From JAPLFM01 sp964650885 (lineage in GTDB: Bacteria > Bacteroidota > Ignavibacteria > Kapaibacteriales > UBA2268): a DNA stretch of 38,944 nucleotides. This document shows positions 25,405 to 34,103 of the stretch, piece by piece; within the stretch, counting starts at the first letter, position 1, and each line of letters starts with the position of its first letter. A program made the position numbers and the translations under genes. Location: assembly GCA_964650885.1 (NCBI GenBank), contig CAZYXG010000018.1, forward strand, positions 1-38,944, given 5' to 3'. Below the pieces are notes generated by a model, which saw only the letters and a list, made by a program, of their open reading frames with translations, ran no database searches and was not told the origin of the DNA.

Positions 25405-26847
25405 ATGAATCGCATTCTAAATTATATCGATGGCAAATTAATCGAACCAACCAATGGCAAATTTTTCGATAATATCGAGCCAGCCACTGGCAAAGTTTAT
25501 TCGCAAATTCCAGACTCCCAAAAAGAAGATGTAGCATTGGCAACAGAAGCAGCCAAAAAAGCATTCCCAAGTTGGTCGCAAACATCTGCCGATGAACGCT
25601 TCCGAATTATGAATAAAATCTCCGAACTTATAATGAGGGATTTGGATATACTTTCTGAAATTGAATCGCAAGACAATGGCAAACCAGTCAAACTTGCAAA
25701 AAAAGTTGACATTCCACGCGCTGCAAAAAACTTCAATTTCTATGCTACTGCAATTATGCACTTTGCTAATGAATCACACGAATCTTATGGCGATTCTATC
25801 AATTATACGCTTCGCCAACCAATCGGAGTGGTGGGATGTATATCGCCTTGGAACTTGCCACTTTATTTGTTCACTTGGAAAATTGCTCCTGCTATAGCTG
25901 CGGGCTGTTGCGTGGTGGCAAAACCATCGGAAATTACACCATATTCTGCTTTTCATTTGGCAAAACTTTGCATAGAAGCTGGCTTGCCAATTGGAGTGCT
26001 AAATATAGTCCATGGTTTTGGACAAAATGTTGGCGATGCAATGTCAAGACATAAAGATATTAAAGCGATTTCATTCACTGGTGGCACTTCTACTGGAGCT
26101 ACTATTGCTGCAATTGCAGCTCCAATGTTTAAAAAAATGTCGCTTGAGTTGGGCGGGAAAAATCCAAACATTATATTTGCCGATTGCGATTACGATGAAA
26201 TGCTTCGCACTACTCTGCTTTCATCTTTTTCAAACCAAGGGCAAATTTGCCTTTGTGGTTCTCGAATATTTGTAGAGAAATCAATTTACGAGAAATTTAA
26301 AACAGACTTTGTAGCAAAAGTAAAGAAATTAAAAATAGGCGATCCAAAAGTTGATGATACAAATATCGGTGCGGTTGTTTCATTGCCACATAAAGAAAAA
26401 GTGCTAAGCTATGTAGCTCTTGCAAAACAAGAAGGTGGCACTGTGCTTTGCGGTGGCAATGAAGTGAAATTGGAAGGGCGTTGTGCTGATGGCTATTTCA
26501 TTGCTCCTACTGTGATTGAAGGCTTGAGCTATGATTGCCGCACAAATCAAGAAGAAATATTTGGACCTGTGGTAACAATAATGCCATTTGAAACTGAAGA
26601 GGAAGTGTTAATGATGGCAAACTCCACTGAGTATGGCTTAGCTGCAACTGTTTGGACTCAGAATTTAAAACGTGCCACTTCGATAAGTCAAAAATTGCAC
26701 TCGGGAATTGTTTGGGTGAATTGTTGGTTAAACAGGGATTTGCGTACTCCTTTTGGTGGAGTTAAAAATTCTGGTGTCGGTAGAGAAGGTGGTTTCGAAG
26801 CACTGAAATTCTTTACTGAAGCAAAAAATATATGTATTAAGTACTAA
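25405..26847 (+). CDS. Aldehyde dehydrogenase, ALDH8 / 2-hydroxymuconate-semialdehyde type
   Basis: The 480-residue NAD-dependent aldehyde dehydrogenase oxidises an aldehyde to the acid. Catalytic Glu248 lies in LELGGKNPN and the nucleophile Cys282 in NQGQICLCGSR. The NAD-binding GCISPWNLPLYLFTWK, SFTGGTSTG and the EEIFGPVVTI block are all intact. Overall it resembles ALDH8A1-like and 2-amino/2-hydroxymuconate semialdehyde dehydrogenases, which act in tryptophan (kynurenine) or catechol breakdown. No other gene of those pathways is nearby, so the substrate is uncertain. It is followed after 32 bp by a methyltransferase-like gene. Confidence 0.93.
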   Translation: MNRILNYIDGKLIEPTNGKFFDNIEPATGKVYSQIPDSQKEDVALATEAAKKAFPSWSQTSADERFRIMNKISELIMRDLDILSEIESQDNGKPVKLAKKVDIPRAAKNFNFYATAIMHFANESHESYGDSINYTLRQPIGVVGCISPWNLPLYLFTWKIAPAIAAGCCVVAKPSEITPYSAFHLAKLCIEAGLPIGVLNIVHGFGQNVGDAMSRHKDIKAISFTGGTSTGATIAAIAAPMFKKMSLELGGKNPNIIFADCDYDEMLRTTLLSSFSNQGQICLCGSRIFVEKSIYEKFKTDFVAKVKKLKIGDPKVDDTNIGAVVSLPHKEKVLSYVALAKQEGGTVLCGGNEVKLEGRCADGYFIAPTVIEGLSYDCRTNQEEIFGPVVTIMPFETEEEVLMMANSTEYGLAATVWTQNLKRATSISQKLHSGIVWVNCWLNRDLRTPFGGVKNSGVGREGGFEALKFFTEAKNICIKY

Positions 26848-26879
26848 ATTATAAATTAAATCTAGGACTAGGTTTATCT

Positions 26880-27836
26880 ATGAAAAAGAAACCAATAATA
26901 TTAAGCAAAGACGAAGTGCTAGATGCAGTAGCTTCATTCAGGAAAAGTAAAATATTGCTCACTGCGGTAGAGCTGGATATATTTAGTTTTCTTTCTAACT
27001 CTCCTGCCGATTTAAGCACGATTACTTATGAGTTAAATACAGAAATCCGAGCAACATACAAATTGCTAAAAAGCTTAGTGATGTTGGGATATTTAGAAGA
27101 ATTTGAAAATAAATATCAAAACACAGAACACGCCGAAATTTATTTGAATAAAAAAAGTAATGACTATTTAACTGAGCTTAGTCAATTACAAGAGATATGG
27201 GAAGACTGGCATTCGCTTACTGACTCAATTTATTCTGGTCATTTGAACAAACGTAAGGATAACAGAGTTCGATTGCTTTATACCGACATCTCGCAACAAG
27301 TTTTGGAAGCTCTTTATCAGGAAGGTGGAAGCTCTGTGATGGAAATTGGCACTAGTCTTTCTTTGCGTTCACCTAAATTCATTAATAATAACATTAAATT
27401 TAAAATTAAATCTTTCGATTCAATAGAAAGAATTGAAGCCGCAATGAAAGCTCTTGGCAGTAACTTACTAGAAGATAGCGTTGAGCTAATTCCTGCGGAT
27501 ATCAAAGAAGCAGACTTTGGCAGCAACTATGATTTGGTTTTCGCATCTGGTTTTTTAGCTTCCAATTCAGTGGTTGATAATATTCATATTTTGAGCAGAA
27601 TTCATAGCTGTTTGAAAAGTGAAGGCAAATTCGTAATCCACGAAAAAATAATAAATGATAACGGCATTCATACCAATAGCAATCTCTATCATTCAATAGA
27701 TTTAACGATAAAATCCAAATGCGGTGAACTATTCACACAAGCAGATATTAAAGTGATGCTAAATGCTGCTGGGTTTTTTAAAATACAAGAAGAATATTTA
27801 AACGAAGATGAAGCAATATTCACTGCAGTCAAGTAA
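26880..27836 (+). CDS. Methyltransferase-like protein with N-terminal winged-helix dimerisation domain
   Basis: The 318-residue protein starts with a winged-helix segment (about 10-90) as in class I O-methyltransferases with a dimerisation domain, including KSKILLTAVELDIFSFL and ATYKLLKSLVMLGYLEE. The C-terminal half has the Rossmann pattern, but motif I reads VMEIGTSLSLRSP instead of the usual glycine-rich D/E-x-G-x-G-x-G. The later LVFASGFLAS and RIHSCLKSEGKFVIHEKI match motifs IV and V. S-adenosylmethionine binding may therefore be weak or lost. It follows the aldehyde dehydrogenase by 32 bp and ends directly against the convergent GT39 gene. The substrate is unknown. Confidence 0.78.
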   Translation: MKKKPIILSKDEVLDAVASFRKSKILLTAVELDIFSFLSNSPADLSTITYELNTEIRATYKLLKSLVMLGYLEEFENKYQNTEHAEIYLNKKSNDYLTELSQLQEIWEDWHSLTDSIYSGHLNKRKDNRVRLLYTDISQQVLEALYQEGGSSVMEIGTSLSLRSPKFINNNIKFKIKSFDSIERIEAAMKALGSNLLEDSVELIPADIKEADFGSNYDLVFASGFLASNSVVDNIHILSRIHSCLKSEGKFVIHEKIINDNGIHTNSNLYHSIDLTIKSKCGELFTQADIKVMLNAAGFFKIQEEYLNEDEAIFTAVK

Positions 27837-29477
27837 TTACTTTCTTCTGACAAGCAAAGCATAGCCATAGCTTTTGTTTAGCAGCTTAACTTTTTCCGAT
27901 AAATATTTATCGGAATCTTTAGCTTTGCAAATAAAATATGCATCTCTATCTATTTTAGATTTCAGCAGCCATTCTTCTTCGTCTTCTCTGTTTTTGAATT
28001 TTGAAAGCAATGATTGATCCTCTTTCTTTTCGCCATAGAAATATTGGGTATAGCTTTTATATCCCAATATCCTAAAATACACATTATCTTGTTTTTTGAT
28101 AAATGTTAGATAGTCAACAATAGTGCCTTGCAGTATGTCTTCTATCTTTGGAGCATATAGCGATTGCACGGTGAAAATCAGGAAACTAATAGAAAGTAAA
28201 ATTGAATAGAAATAAGCAATCAGTTTTTCTTTTATCAAAAAATAAATAGAAACAGCCAACATAACAAAAAAACTAAACGGTATTACTAACTCTATATAAT
28301 TCCAATTGACAGGTTTCGCAAGTAAGTCTCTTGCGAATTTATCTTTCACTAATTCAGCATTCCCACTCGCAATTTGCTGATGGACATAAACTAATAAGTG
28401 GGGAAAAACTACAACGATTAGACCCAACACAAAACTACTGCCAATCAATCCATATTTCATTAATTTGTTCACTTTTTGCGATTGAACAAATTCGCTTAAG
28501 TAGTGAGAAGCAAAAAAAGTAATTGGGAAATATGTAAGAGAAGAATAATGAACTATTTTTGTTTTCACTAACGAGAATATAATCAAAACTAACGCAAGCA
28601 ATATCAAGTTAATTAGCTGAAAATTATCAAGTGATTTGAAATTTAACTTGCGAATTACCGCTATTGCCAAGAAACTTGCTGGGAAACAACCAATTAGCAC
28701 CACTGGGAAATGATACCAAATTGGGCCGCCGTGTCCAGCATCTTCTGTATTCAAAAGCCGAATTTGATAATTCCAAAAGTCAATAAATATATTCGGGTTA
28801 TAAAATAAATAGATAACTAAATACCAAAATGCAATTGGTAATAAAGCAATTAAAGCAAATAACGATATATACTTAATTTGCTTGAGCAATACTTTTTTAA
28901 ACAGAAAATATATTGCAATACTACCAACAACAAGTAAAAGAGCGACAGGCCCTTTGGTTAGAATAGCAGCACCACAAGCAAGACTGGAATAAATTAAATA
29001 CTTGTATGAATTTTGTTTCTGAAATAAATAGTATAAATAAATTGAAGTGAAAATTAGCAGATTAAATAATGGATCAATTATTCCAAATTTGAAATAGAAA
29101 AATGGTAATATAGAGCCGAAATAAACAATTGCCCAATTGAATCCAAACTCTTTCGATTTTTCTTTTGCACCAACCATATAAAGCAAAACCAAACTGAGCA
29201 ACCCAATTATAGCATTGGGGAAACGAGCAGCAAAGGCATTGAAGCCAAAAACTTTCATTGAAGCAGCTTGTAGCCAAAAAAAGAAGGGTGGCTTTTCATG
29301 GAATATTTGGTAATCAATCTTTACTGTTAAGTAATCGCCAGTTACTACCATTTCTCTGGCTGCCTCGGCAAAGTTGATTTCGTCCCAATCGAAAAGCAAA
29401 GAACTACCCAAATTGGCAACAAAAAGCACAGTCGCCAATAGTAGCAAATAAATAAAATATTTATCGTACTTAGCCAT
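27837..29477 (-). CDS. GT39 / ArnT-like membrane glycosyltransferase
   Basis: The 546-residue protein has about ten to twelve membrane helices and an extracytoplasmic loop with the family's acidic motif FDWDEINFAEAAREM (Asp30, Asp32, Glu33), followed by HEKPPFFFWLQA (about 60-71). It would transfer a sugar from a polyprenyl-phosphate donor to lipid or protein at the periplasmic face. The C-terminal portion after about 430 is soluble. It is the last gene of a four-gene operon and overlaps the M16 gene by 8 bp. The acceptor cannot be told from sequence; lipid A and protein O-glycosylation are both possible. Confidence 0.88.
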   Translation of the reverse strand: MAKYDKYFIYLLLLATVLFVANLGSSLLFDWDEINFAEAAREMVVTGDYLTVKIDYQIFHEKPPFFFWLQAASMKVFGFNAFAARFPNAIIGLLSLVLLYMVGAKEKSKEFGFNWAIVYFGSILPFFYFKFGIIDPLFNLLIFTSIYLYYLFQKQNSYKYLIYSSLACGAAILTKGPVALLLVVGSIAIYFLFKKVLLKQIKYISLFALIALLPIAFWYLVIYLFYNPNIFIDFWNYQIRLLNTEDAGHGGPIWYHFPVVLIGCFPASFLAIAVIRKLNFKSLDNFQLINLILLALVLIIFSLVKTKIVHYSSLTYFPITFFASHYLSEFVQSQKVNKLMKYGLIGSSFVLGLIVVVFPHLLVYVHQQIASGNAELVKDKFARDLLAKPVNWNYIELVIPFSFFVMLAVSIYFLIKEKLIAYFYSILLSISFLIFTVQSLYAPKIEDILQGTIVDYLTFIKKQDNVYFRILGYKSYTQYFYGEKKEDQSLLSKFKNREDEEEWLLKSKIDRDAYFICKAKDSDKYLSEKVKLLNKSYGYALLVRRK

Positions 29478-30828
29478 TTATCTTAATTCTATCGCCAAAT
29501 TTATCATAATGAGTATTGGTGCTTTCGCTAAAGTCTTCACTTAGTTTTTGGGCATTGCCCACAAGCGAAAACACATAGTTCTCTGGTTTGAAATATTTAC
29601 GCTGTGCTGCATATACTTCATCGAAAGAGAGATTTTGCAGTTTATCAAATCGCTTTTCATAATGGTCAATGTCTAAATCGCTAATCAATAAATTAGTAGT
29701 GGAGCTAAGAATTGAAAGTGAAGATTCAAACAAACGCAAGCTTGTTCCCATAAGATATTGTTTTGCTCTTGTGATTTCTTCTTCCTTTGCATTTTGAGTA
29801 GATATAATTTGCATTTCGTTTAGTATTTCGCCAATTCCTTCCTTTGTTTTTTCAGCAGATATAGAGCTGCTAATAAAAAATACAGAAGCCAATTTATACC
29901 GTTGAATTATTGAATTGATACCATAAGTCAAGCCCTTTTCTTCACGCAAATTGTGGTTCAATCTGCTTAAGAAATAGCCGCCAAAAAGTGTATTGGCTAC
30001 AGACAATGCTAGAAAATCTGGATGATTAATACTTATTGTAGGCATCCCCAATTTCAAATTTGTTTGTTGATTGAAAGGAGAGTCTATAATTGCAATTCCG
30101 CTATTAAAATTGAAAATAGTTGAATTTATTATCTGTGTTTTGCTATCTGTGTTTTGTTTAAAATTTGTTTCAACTAATTTGAATAGTTCGGATTCTTCAA
30201 AATTTCCTACGCAAATCAATGCAAAAGAGGTTTTACAAAATACATTCTCATAGTAATCTTTGCAATCTCCAACAGAAATGTTGTCCAAATCATTATGTTC
30301 AGCAGTTGTACCAAACTGATAGCGATGTCCTTCGAATAATATTCTATTTGCAACTATATGTGAAATAGCACTAGGAGTAGAATAAGAAAATTCCAAATCC
30401 GATTTAACTGTCGCAATTGTTCTATCCAGCTCTTCTTGCAAAAAATTGGGTGTGAAAATCATTTCAGAAATTAAACTAACGCCATCGCTAAGGAATTTGC
30501 TCAAACCAGAATACGTGAATGCTGTGAAATCATGCGAAACAGAACATTCCAAATCGCAACCAAGTGAATCTGTGAAAGCGAATATTTCTTCAGCAGATTT
30601 CAACAAAGTATTTTTTGTCATCAAATCGGCTACTATTTCAGCAGTTCCAATTTTACTTTCATTAATGCTGCCACACTCAAAAAAAGCTCTAAATCCAGTT
30701 AGTTCAATTGTCTTATCTTGAAAATAGTAAAGCTTAATACCATTAATTTCCTTCACTTTTAGTTTAGGAAATTTGATTTCTATTTTTTTATCGAATTTTG
30801 GAAATTCTTTCCAAGGGTTTTGTGTCAT
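29470..30828 (-). CDS. M16-family peptidase homologue lacking the zinc motif
   Basis: The 452-residue protein has two M16 (insulinase/mitochondrial processing peptidase) domains. In the first, the position of the zinc motif HxxEH reads EIVAD (Glu64, Ala67, Asp68), so it cannot bind zinc in the usual way. The second domain keeps the LREEKGLTYGI motif, whose Arg and Tyr complete the active site of a partner subunit. Such proteins normally pair with an active M16 subunit encoded next door; here the neighbours are an acetyltransferase and a glycosyltransferase. No signal peptide is seen. A chaperone-like or regulatory role is possible if no partner exists. Confidence 0.88.
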   Translation of the reverse strand: MTQNPWKEFPKFDKKIEIKFPKLKVKEINGIKLYYFQDKTIELTGFRAFFECGSINESKIGTAEIVADLMTKNTLLKSAEEIFAFTDSLGCDLECSVSHDFTAFTYSGLSKFLSDGVSLISEMIFTPNFLQEELDRTIATVKSDLEFSYSTPSAISHIVANRILFEGHRYQFGTTAEHNDLDNISVGDCKDYYENVFCKTSFALICVGNFEESELFKLVETNFKQNTDSKTQIINSTIFNFNSGIAIIDSPFNQQTNLKLGMPTISINHPDFLALSVANTLFGGYFLSRLNHNLREEKGLTYGINSIIQRYKLASVFFISSSISAEKTKEGIGEILNEMQIISTQNAKEEEITRAKQYLMGTSLRLFESSLSILSSTTNLLISDLDIDHYEKRFDKLQNLSFDEVYAAQRKYFKPENYVFSLVGNAQKLSEDFSESTNTHYDKFGDRIKING

Positions 30829-30835
30829 TTTTATC

Positions 30836-31702
30836 TTATAAATCTAAAATCATTTCATATTGCGAAACAAATCTTTGCAAACCACAATAGTTCATAAGCC
30901 CGATTAAAGCAATATTTGAACTATCTATATTGATAATGTTTAAGTGAGTTTCTATTTGGTTTTCAGTAAATTTCAGCAAATTACTACCAATGTAATTTCT
31001 TCTCCAATCTGGCGAAACTGCTAACTGATGTATATGCCCAGTTTCTGGATTGAAAACAGAATACCCAACTTTCACACCATCGAGAAAAACACAAACAGAT
31101 TTCAATTCAGTAGCAATTCGAGACATTGCATTTGGCGATTGAGACCAAGTCAGTTTTTTGTCCCACCAAGTTGGCTCTATCACAGCTTTATCGAATGGCT
31201 GAATATCGTATTGCAAATTGCTATTGCGTTTCAATTTCTTAATTAAAGTTCTGCCATTAAAGCTTTCCAACTGCCTATTGGATTTGAAACCCAATTTGCC
31301 ATAGACTCTTTGTGCAGCAATGTTCTTATCAATCACTTCCAGATAAATTCTTTCCAAATTTTTGGCTCTATCTGTTTTCAAAAATTCTTCGTGCATAGCT
31401 TTAGTTAGGTTTTTTCCACGGTGGTTTTCAATTATACCAGTGCCAGCATTATAGGCAGCAATTCTTCCTTCGCTATAATCGAAACCCATAAACAAAAAAC
31501 CAACTAATTTTTCTTTAGCAAACACCCCTATTGAATTAGCATAATCCACATTTGCAACTGTATGCTGCAATTTTAAGTGCGGTTCCGTAGTTCTCACCAC
31601 CACATAGTAGTTTGTGAAAGCAGACTGCACTGTGTGGCAAATTTCATCGAAAGGAGTATTTTCGAGAGTGCTAAATTCGTAGAAATTATTAGTTAGTATC
31701 AC
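30836..31702 (-). CDS. Protein with two tandem GNAT acetyltransferase domains
   Basis: The 288-residue protein carries two GNAT-like halves. The first (about 10-155) has NAGTGIIENHRGKNLTKAMH and YLEVIDKNIAAQRVYGKLGF, a standard acetyl-CoA loop and C-terminal element. The second (about 180-285) has HIHQLAVSPDWRRNYIGSNLL. It begins 6 bp after the MlaF-like gene and ends 7 bp before the M16 gene, all in one operon. The substrate is unknown. Tandem GNATs often have one active and one structural half; here the first half looks the more complete. Confidence 0.83.
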   Translation of the reverse strand: MILTNNFYEFSTLENTPFDEICHTVQSAFTNYYVVVRTTEPHLKLQHTVANVDYANSIGVFAKEKLVGFLFMGFDYSEGRIAAYNAGTGIIENHRGKNLTKAMHEEFLKTDRAKNLERIYLEVIDKNIAAQRVYGKLGFKSNRQLESFNGRTLIKKLKRNSNLQYDIQPFDKAVIEPTWWDKKLTWSQSPNAMSRIATELKSVCVFLDGVKVGYSVFNPETGHIHQLAVSPDWRRNYIGSNLLKFTENQIETHLNIINIDSSNIALIGLMNYCGLQRFVSQYEMILDL

Positions 31703-31708
31703 GTCTTT

Positions 31709-32482
31709 TTAATTGAACCTTTCAATAAAATCACGAACAACTGGATTTGTAGATGCTCTTAGCTCTAATGGAGTGCCCGCAAATGCTACTTTGCCATTGT
31801 CCAACATTACAACTTCATCGGCTACTTTATAGACAGAAAACATATCGTGTGTGATAACAATAGAAGTAACATTCATTTTGCTTGCCAAATCCTTCACTAG
31901 ATTATCTACCTGCTCCGAAGTAACTGGGTCCAGCCCTGTTGTAGGCTCATCGTAAAAAATATATTCTGGGTCGCCCACTAAAGCTCTTGCCACACCAACT
32001 CTTTTTCTCATACCACCCGATAAATCAGAGGGTTTTTTGTCCGAAAGTATAGCCCATTCTTTTTGAAAATTGACAGTTTCCAATTCCTTGATGTCGGGAA
32101 GCAAACCAACGGCAGAAAGCACTTTTTGTGACTCAAAGACAAGCGTATTCTCATCTTGAATTCCATGTTCAAATAAACTTATTATAGTGTTCTCATAAAC
32201 TGTCATCGAATCGAATAAAGCCGCTCCTTGGAAAACAAATCCAATTTTGCGACGCATTTGGAATAATTCATCATATTGCAAAAGAGCTACATCTCTTTCA
32301 TTCACATAAACATTGCCCGAATCTGGAGTGAGCAATCCGACAATATGTTTGAGCAAAACAGATTTGCCACAGCCCGAACGCCCTATTATACACAAAGTCT
32401 TGCCAATTGGAATTTGGAAACTAACCCCATCGAGCACTACTTTCGAGCCAAAGGACTTTTTTAAATCTTTAATCTCAATCAT
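31709..32482 (-). CDS. ABC transporter ATPase, MlaF/Ttg2A type
   Basis: The 257-residue ATP-binding subunit fits the MCE/Mla phospholipid transport class. It has Walker A GRSGCGKS (34-41), the signature LSGGMRKRVGVARAL (154-168), Walker B YIFYDEPTTGLDP with Glu179, and an H-loop VITHDM. The RRKIGFVFQGAALFDSMTVYEN block is characteristic of MlaF. It would energise lipid movement between the membranes. The usual permease (MlaE) and MCE protein (MlaD) genes are not adjacent. It heads a four-gene operon with a tandem GNAT, an M16 homologue and a GT39 enzyme. Confidence 0.88.
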   Translation of the reverse strand: MIEIKDLKKSFGSKVVLDGVSFQIPIGKTLCIIGRSGCGKSVLLKHIVGLLTPDSGNVYVNERDVALLQYDELFQMRRKIGFVFQGAALFDSMTVYENTIISLFEHGIQDENTLVFESQKVLSAVGLLPDIKELETVNFQKEWAILSDKKPSDLSGGMRKRVGVARALVGDPEYIFYDEPTTGLDPVTSEQVDNLVKDLASKMNVTSIVITHDMFSVYKVADEVVMLDNGKVAFAGTPLELRASTNPVVRDFIERFN

Positions 32483-32524
32483 ATCAGAAAAATTATTATC
32501 ACTTGCTATTCATTTTTATTAATT

Positions 32525-32557
32525 CAAAAATAAGAAGCTATTGATTAGTTATTGCAA
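32525..32557 (-). promoter_or_regulatory. Possible Bacteroidota promoter for the MlaF operon
   Basis: On the minus strand TATTTTTG (32532-32525) is preceded by TTG (32557-32555) with a 22-base spacer, slightly longer than usual. It lies 43 bp before the MlaF start. Confidence 0.4.
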
Positions 32558-32689
32558 AAAAAAGTAGAAATAATTTTTTTTCTATCAAATTTTATTTAAT
32601 TTGTGTCAGGAAAATTACACAGAAAGTCATAAATGAGATTTTTTCATGGAAGAGAAAAGAAACATTGATAGGATAACTATAGGTACTGT

Positions 32690-33412
32690 TTGATACTTTC
32701 TCTAATTAGTGGCATAATCTTAGGCATTGTTTTAGCAATTCCACCAGGACCAGTTGGCATTACAGCCATAAAGTATGGTCTATTTAGGAGTCCTAAAGCA
32801 GGTACCCAACTCGCTTTGGGGAATGCTGTTATGGATTTTATTTTCTGTATATTGGCTGTTTTCGCTACTTCTTTTGCAATTTCTAGCCTTAATTCGCTTT
32901 CTGTCCACTACCCAATATTAACTTTGATTATCCAATTTGCAGTAATTATTGGTTTTGTTGCATTTGGCATAATGAACATAAAAACCAAAAAAACAACTGG
33001 TCCAGATTATTTCAGTGGCGAACAAGAATTCAAGATGAAATTTTTGCAAGATTTGAAAAAAAGAGGAATCTTCTTTTTGGGTATAGCAATTGCACTTACA
33101 AACATTGCCAACCCCTCTTTCATAACTTCTCTTGCTTGGGTATCGGTACAAACAATTAACCTCAATTTGGTACAAAACACAGCCGAATCGAAATTGCTCT
33201 ATGCAGTGGGCTTTGGCTTTGGTAACTTTATCTGGATTTTTGGATTGGTTAAAGCCGTAACTAAATACAAGCATAAGCTATCAGATATGATGCTAATCCG
33301 TATCAAAAAATTCGCAGGAATCACTTTCCTTGGCTTCGGCACTCTTTTGGGCTGGAGAGTAATCACCCTCACCAAATGGACAGAAATATTCCATTTACTC
33401 TTCGCATTTTAA
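32690..33412 (+). CDS. LysE-family amino acid exporter
   Basis: The 240-residue inner-membrane protein has about six hydrophobic helices and the family's N-terminal signature GIVLAIPPGPVGITAIKYGL, with later LGNAVMDFIFCI and ALTNIANPSFITSL. LysE-type carriers export amino acids or similar small molecules. The start is a TTG at 32690, six bases after an AGG; there is no in-frame ATG between the upstream stop and this point. It stands alone with about 690 bp of non-coding sequence after it. The substrate cannot be predicted. Confidence 0.88.
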   Translation: MILSLISGIILGIVLAIPPGPVGITAIKYGLFRSPKAGTQLALGNAVMDFIFCILAVFATSFAISSLNSLSVHYPILTLIIQFAVIIGFVAFGIMNIKTKKTTGPDYFSGEQEFKMKFLQDLKKRGIFFLGIAIALTNIANPSFITSLAWVSVQTINLNLVQNTAESKLLYAVGFGFGNFIWIFGLVKAVTKYKHKLSDMMLIRIKKFAGITFLGFGTLLGWRVITLTKWTEIFHLLFAF

Positions 33413-33603
33413 GTTTGCACTGTCATTTCAGATAAGTCTGTTATCCAACCCAAAATCCCTTTACGGATTATATATTGGTAGAAAATAAAACAACAATCAT
33501 TATTTGCAAATAAAAACTATTCCATATTTTGGTTTTTTGACACTTAAAGCTGTATGTCAATTTGTTTGACAGGGTGGTTTTAGTGATGACAGACGAATAA
33601 GCA

Positions 33604-33623
33604 TTTCGACAAGCTCAATTACC
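33604..33623. repeat. Short dispersed repeat TTTCGA...GCTCAAT, copy A
   Basis: TTTCGACAAGCTCAATTACC. A variant with TTAC in place of CAA is at 36106-36126. Both lie in non-coding sequence. Confidence 0.45.
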
Positions 33624-33693
33624 GAACAAAAAGAGACAAGTCACAGACCTGTTTCTACTAAATAAAAAATCTATGAAATTTAGTAATAGAATA

Positions 33694-33716
33694 AAGAACA
33701 AGCCAGGCTTGTTCTT
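33694..33716. repeat. Perfect inverted repeat, 11-bp arms
   Basis: AAGAACAAGCC and GGCTTGTTCTT flank a single A. It is 281 bp after the LysE stop. The following sequence (CCTCTTTAG) is only weakly T-rich, so a terminator role is uncertain. Confidence 0.6.
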
Positions 33717-33909
33717 CCTCTTTAGAAAGAGTCATATATTTACGAAATGAATATAAAAAGATTTTTTTTCATTAAATTTCTATCGAAATAAGTGTGATAA
33801 ATAAATTATAACCGTATTTAAAAGTACTTTGGTGTGGGTGTTTTTCTACAAACTGGTAGTTCCGATAGAACTTGTTTTGGATATGGTTTAGAATGTTTGT
33901 AGTTGGAAT

Positions 33910-33937
33910 TTAGCCTATAACTTCAGTTAAGGGTTAA
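33910..33937. repeat. Palindromic intergenic element, copy B
   Basis: TTAGCCTATAACTT and AGTTAAGGGTTAA form imperfect arms around one C. It corresponds to copy A at 18077-18105 (shared TTTAGCC, ATAACTT, GTTAATG) and has a matching GTAGTTGGAATTT just before it. Confidence 0.5.
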
Positions 33938-34103
33938 TGTAGAAGGTGCGTTTTAATTTGGATTCCCCAGCTAAATCCTCCCGAAATTATTGCTGATTTC
34001 TATTGGTGAGGACTTGAAAAACATCTTTTACTCCCTCCTCTTGGGCAAGGTCGGGGTTCTTCTTTGGCAAACAACAAACCCAAGCGATGCAGCTTTACTC
34101 CAA

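Larger units (their letters stand above)
33413..34103. other. 691-bp intergenic region between convergent genes, rich in small inverted repeats
   Basis: No gene is visible. It holds a TGTCAA/TTGACA hairpin (33555-33571), a TTTCGA...GCTCAAT repeat (33604-33623), a perfect 11-bp palindrome (33694-33716), a 6-bp inverted repeat CTCTTTAGAAAGAG (33718-33731), and the palindromic element copy B (33910-33937). Around 34031-34056 there is a TCCCTCCTCTTGGGCAAGG stretch reminiscent of dispersed intergenic repeats in related genomes. It looks like a dumping ground for repeats. Confidence 0.6.

Noticed and set aside
25438..26275. Several 60-107-codon frames on both strands within the aldehyde dehydrogenase
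   Set aside because: They all lie inside an intact, strongly conserved gene and show no family motif.
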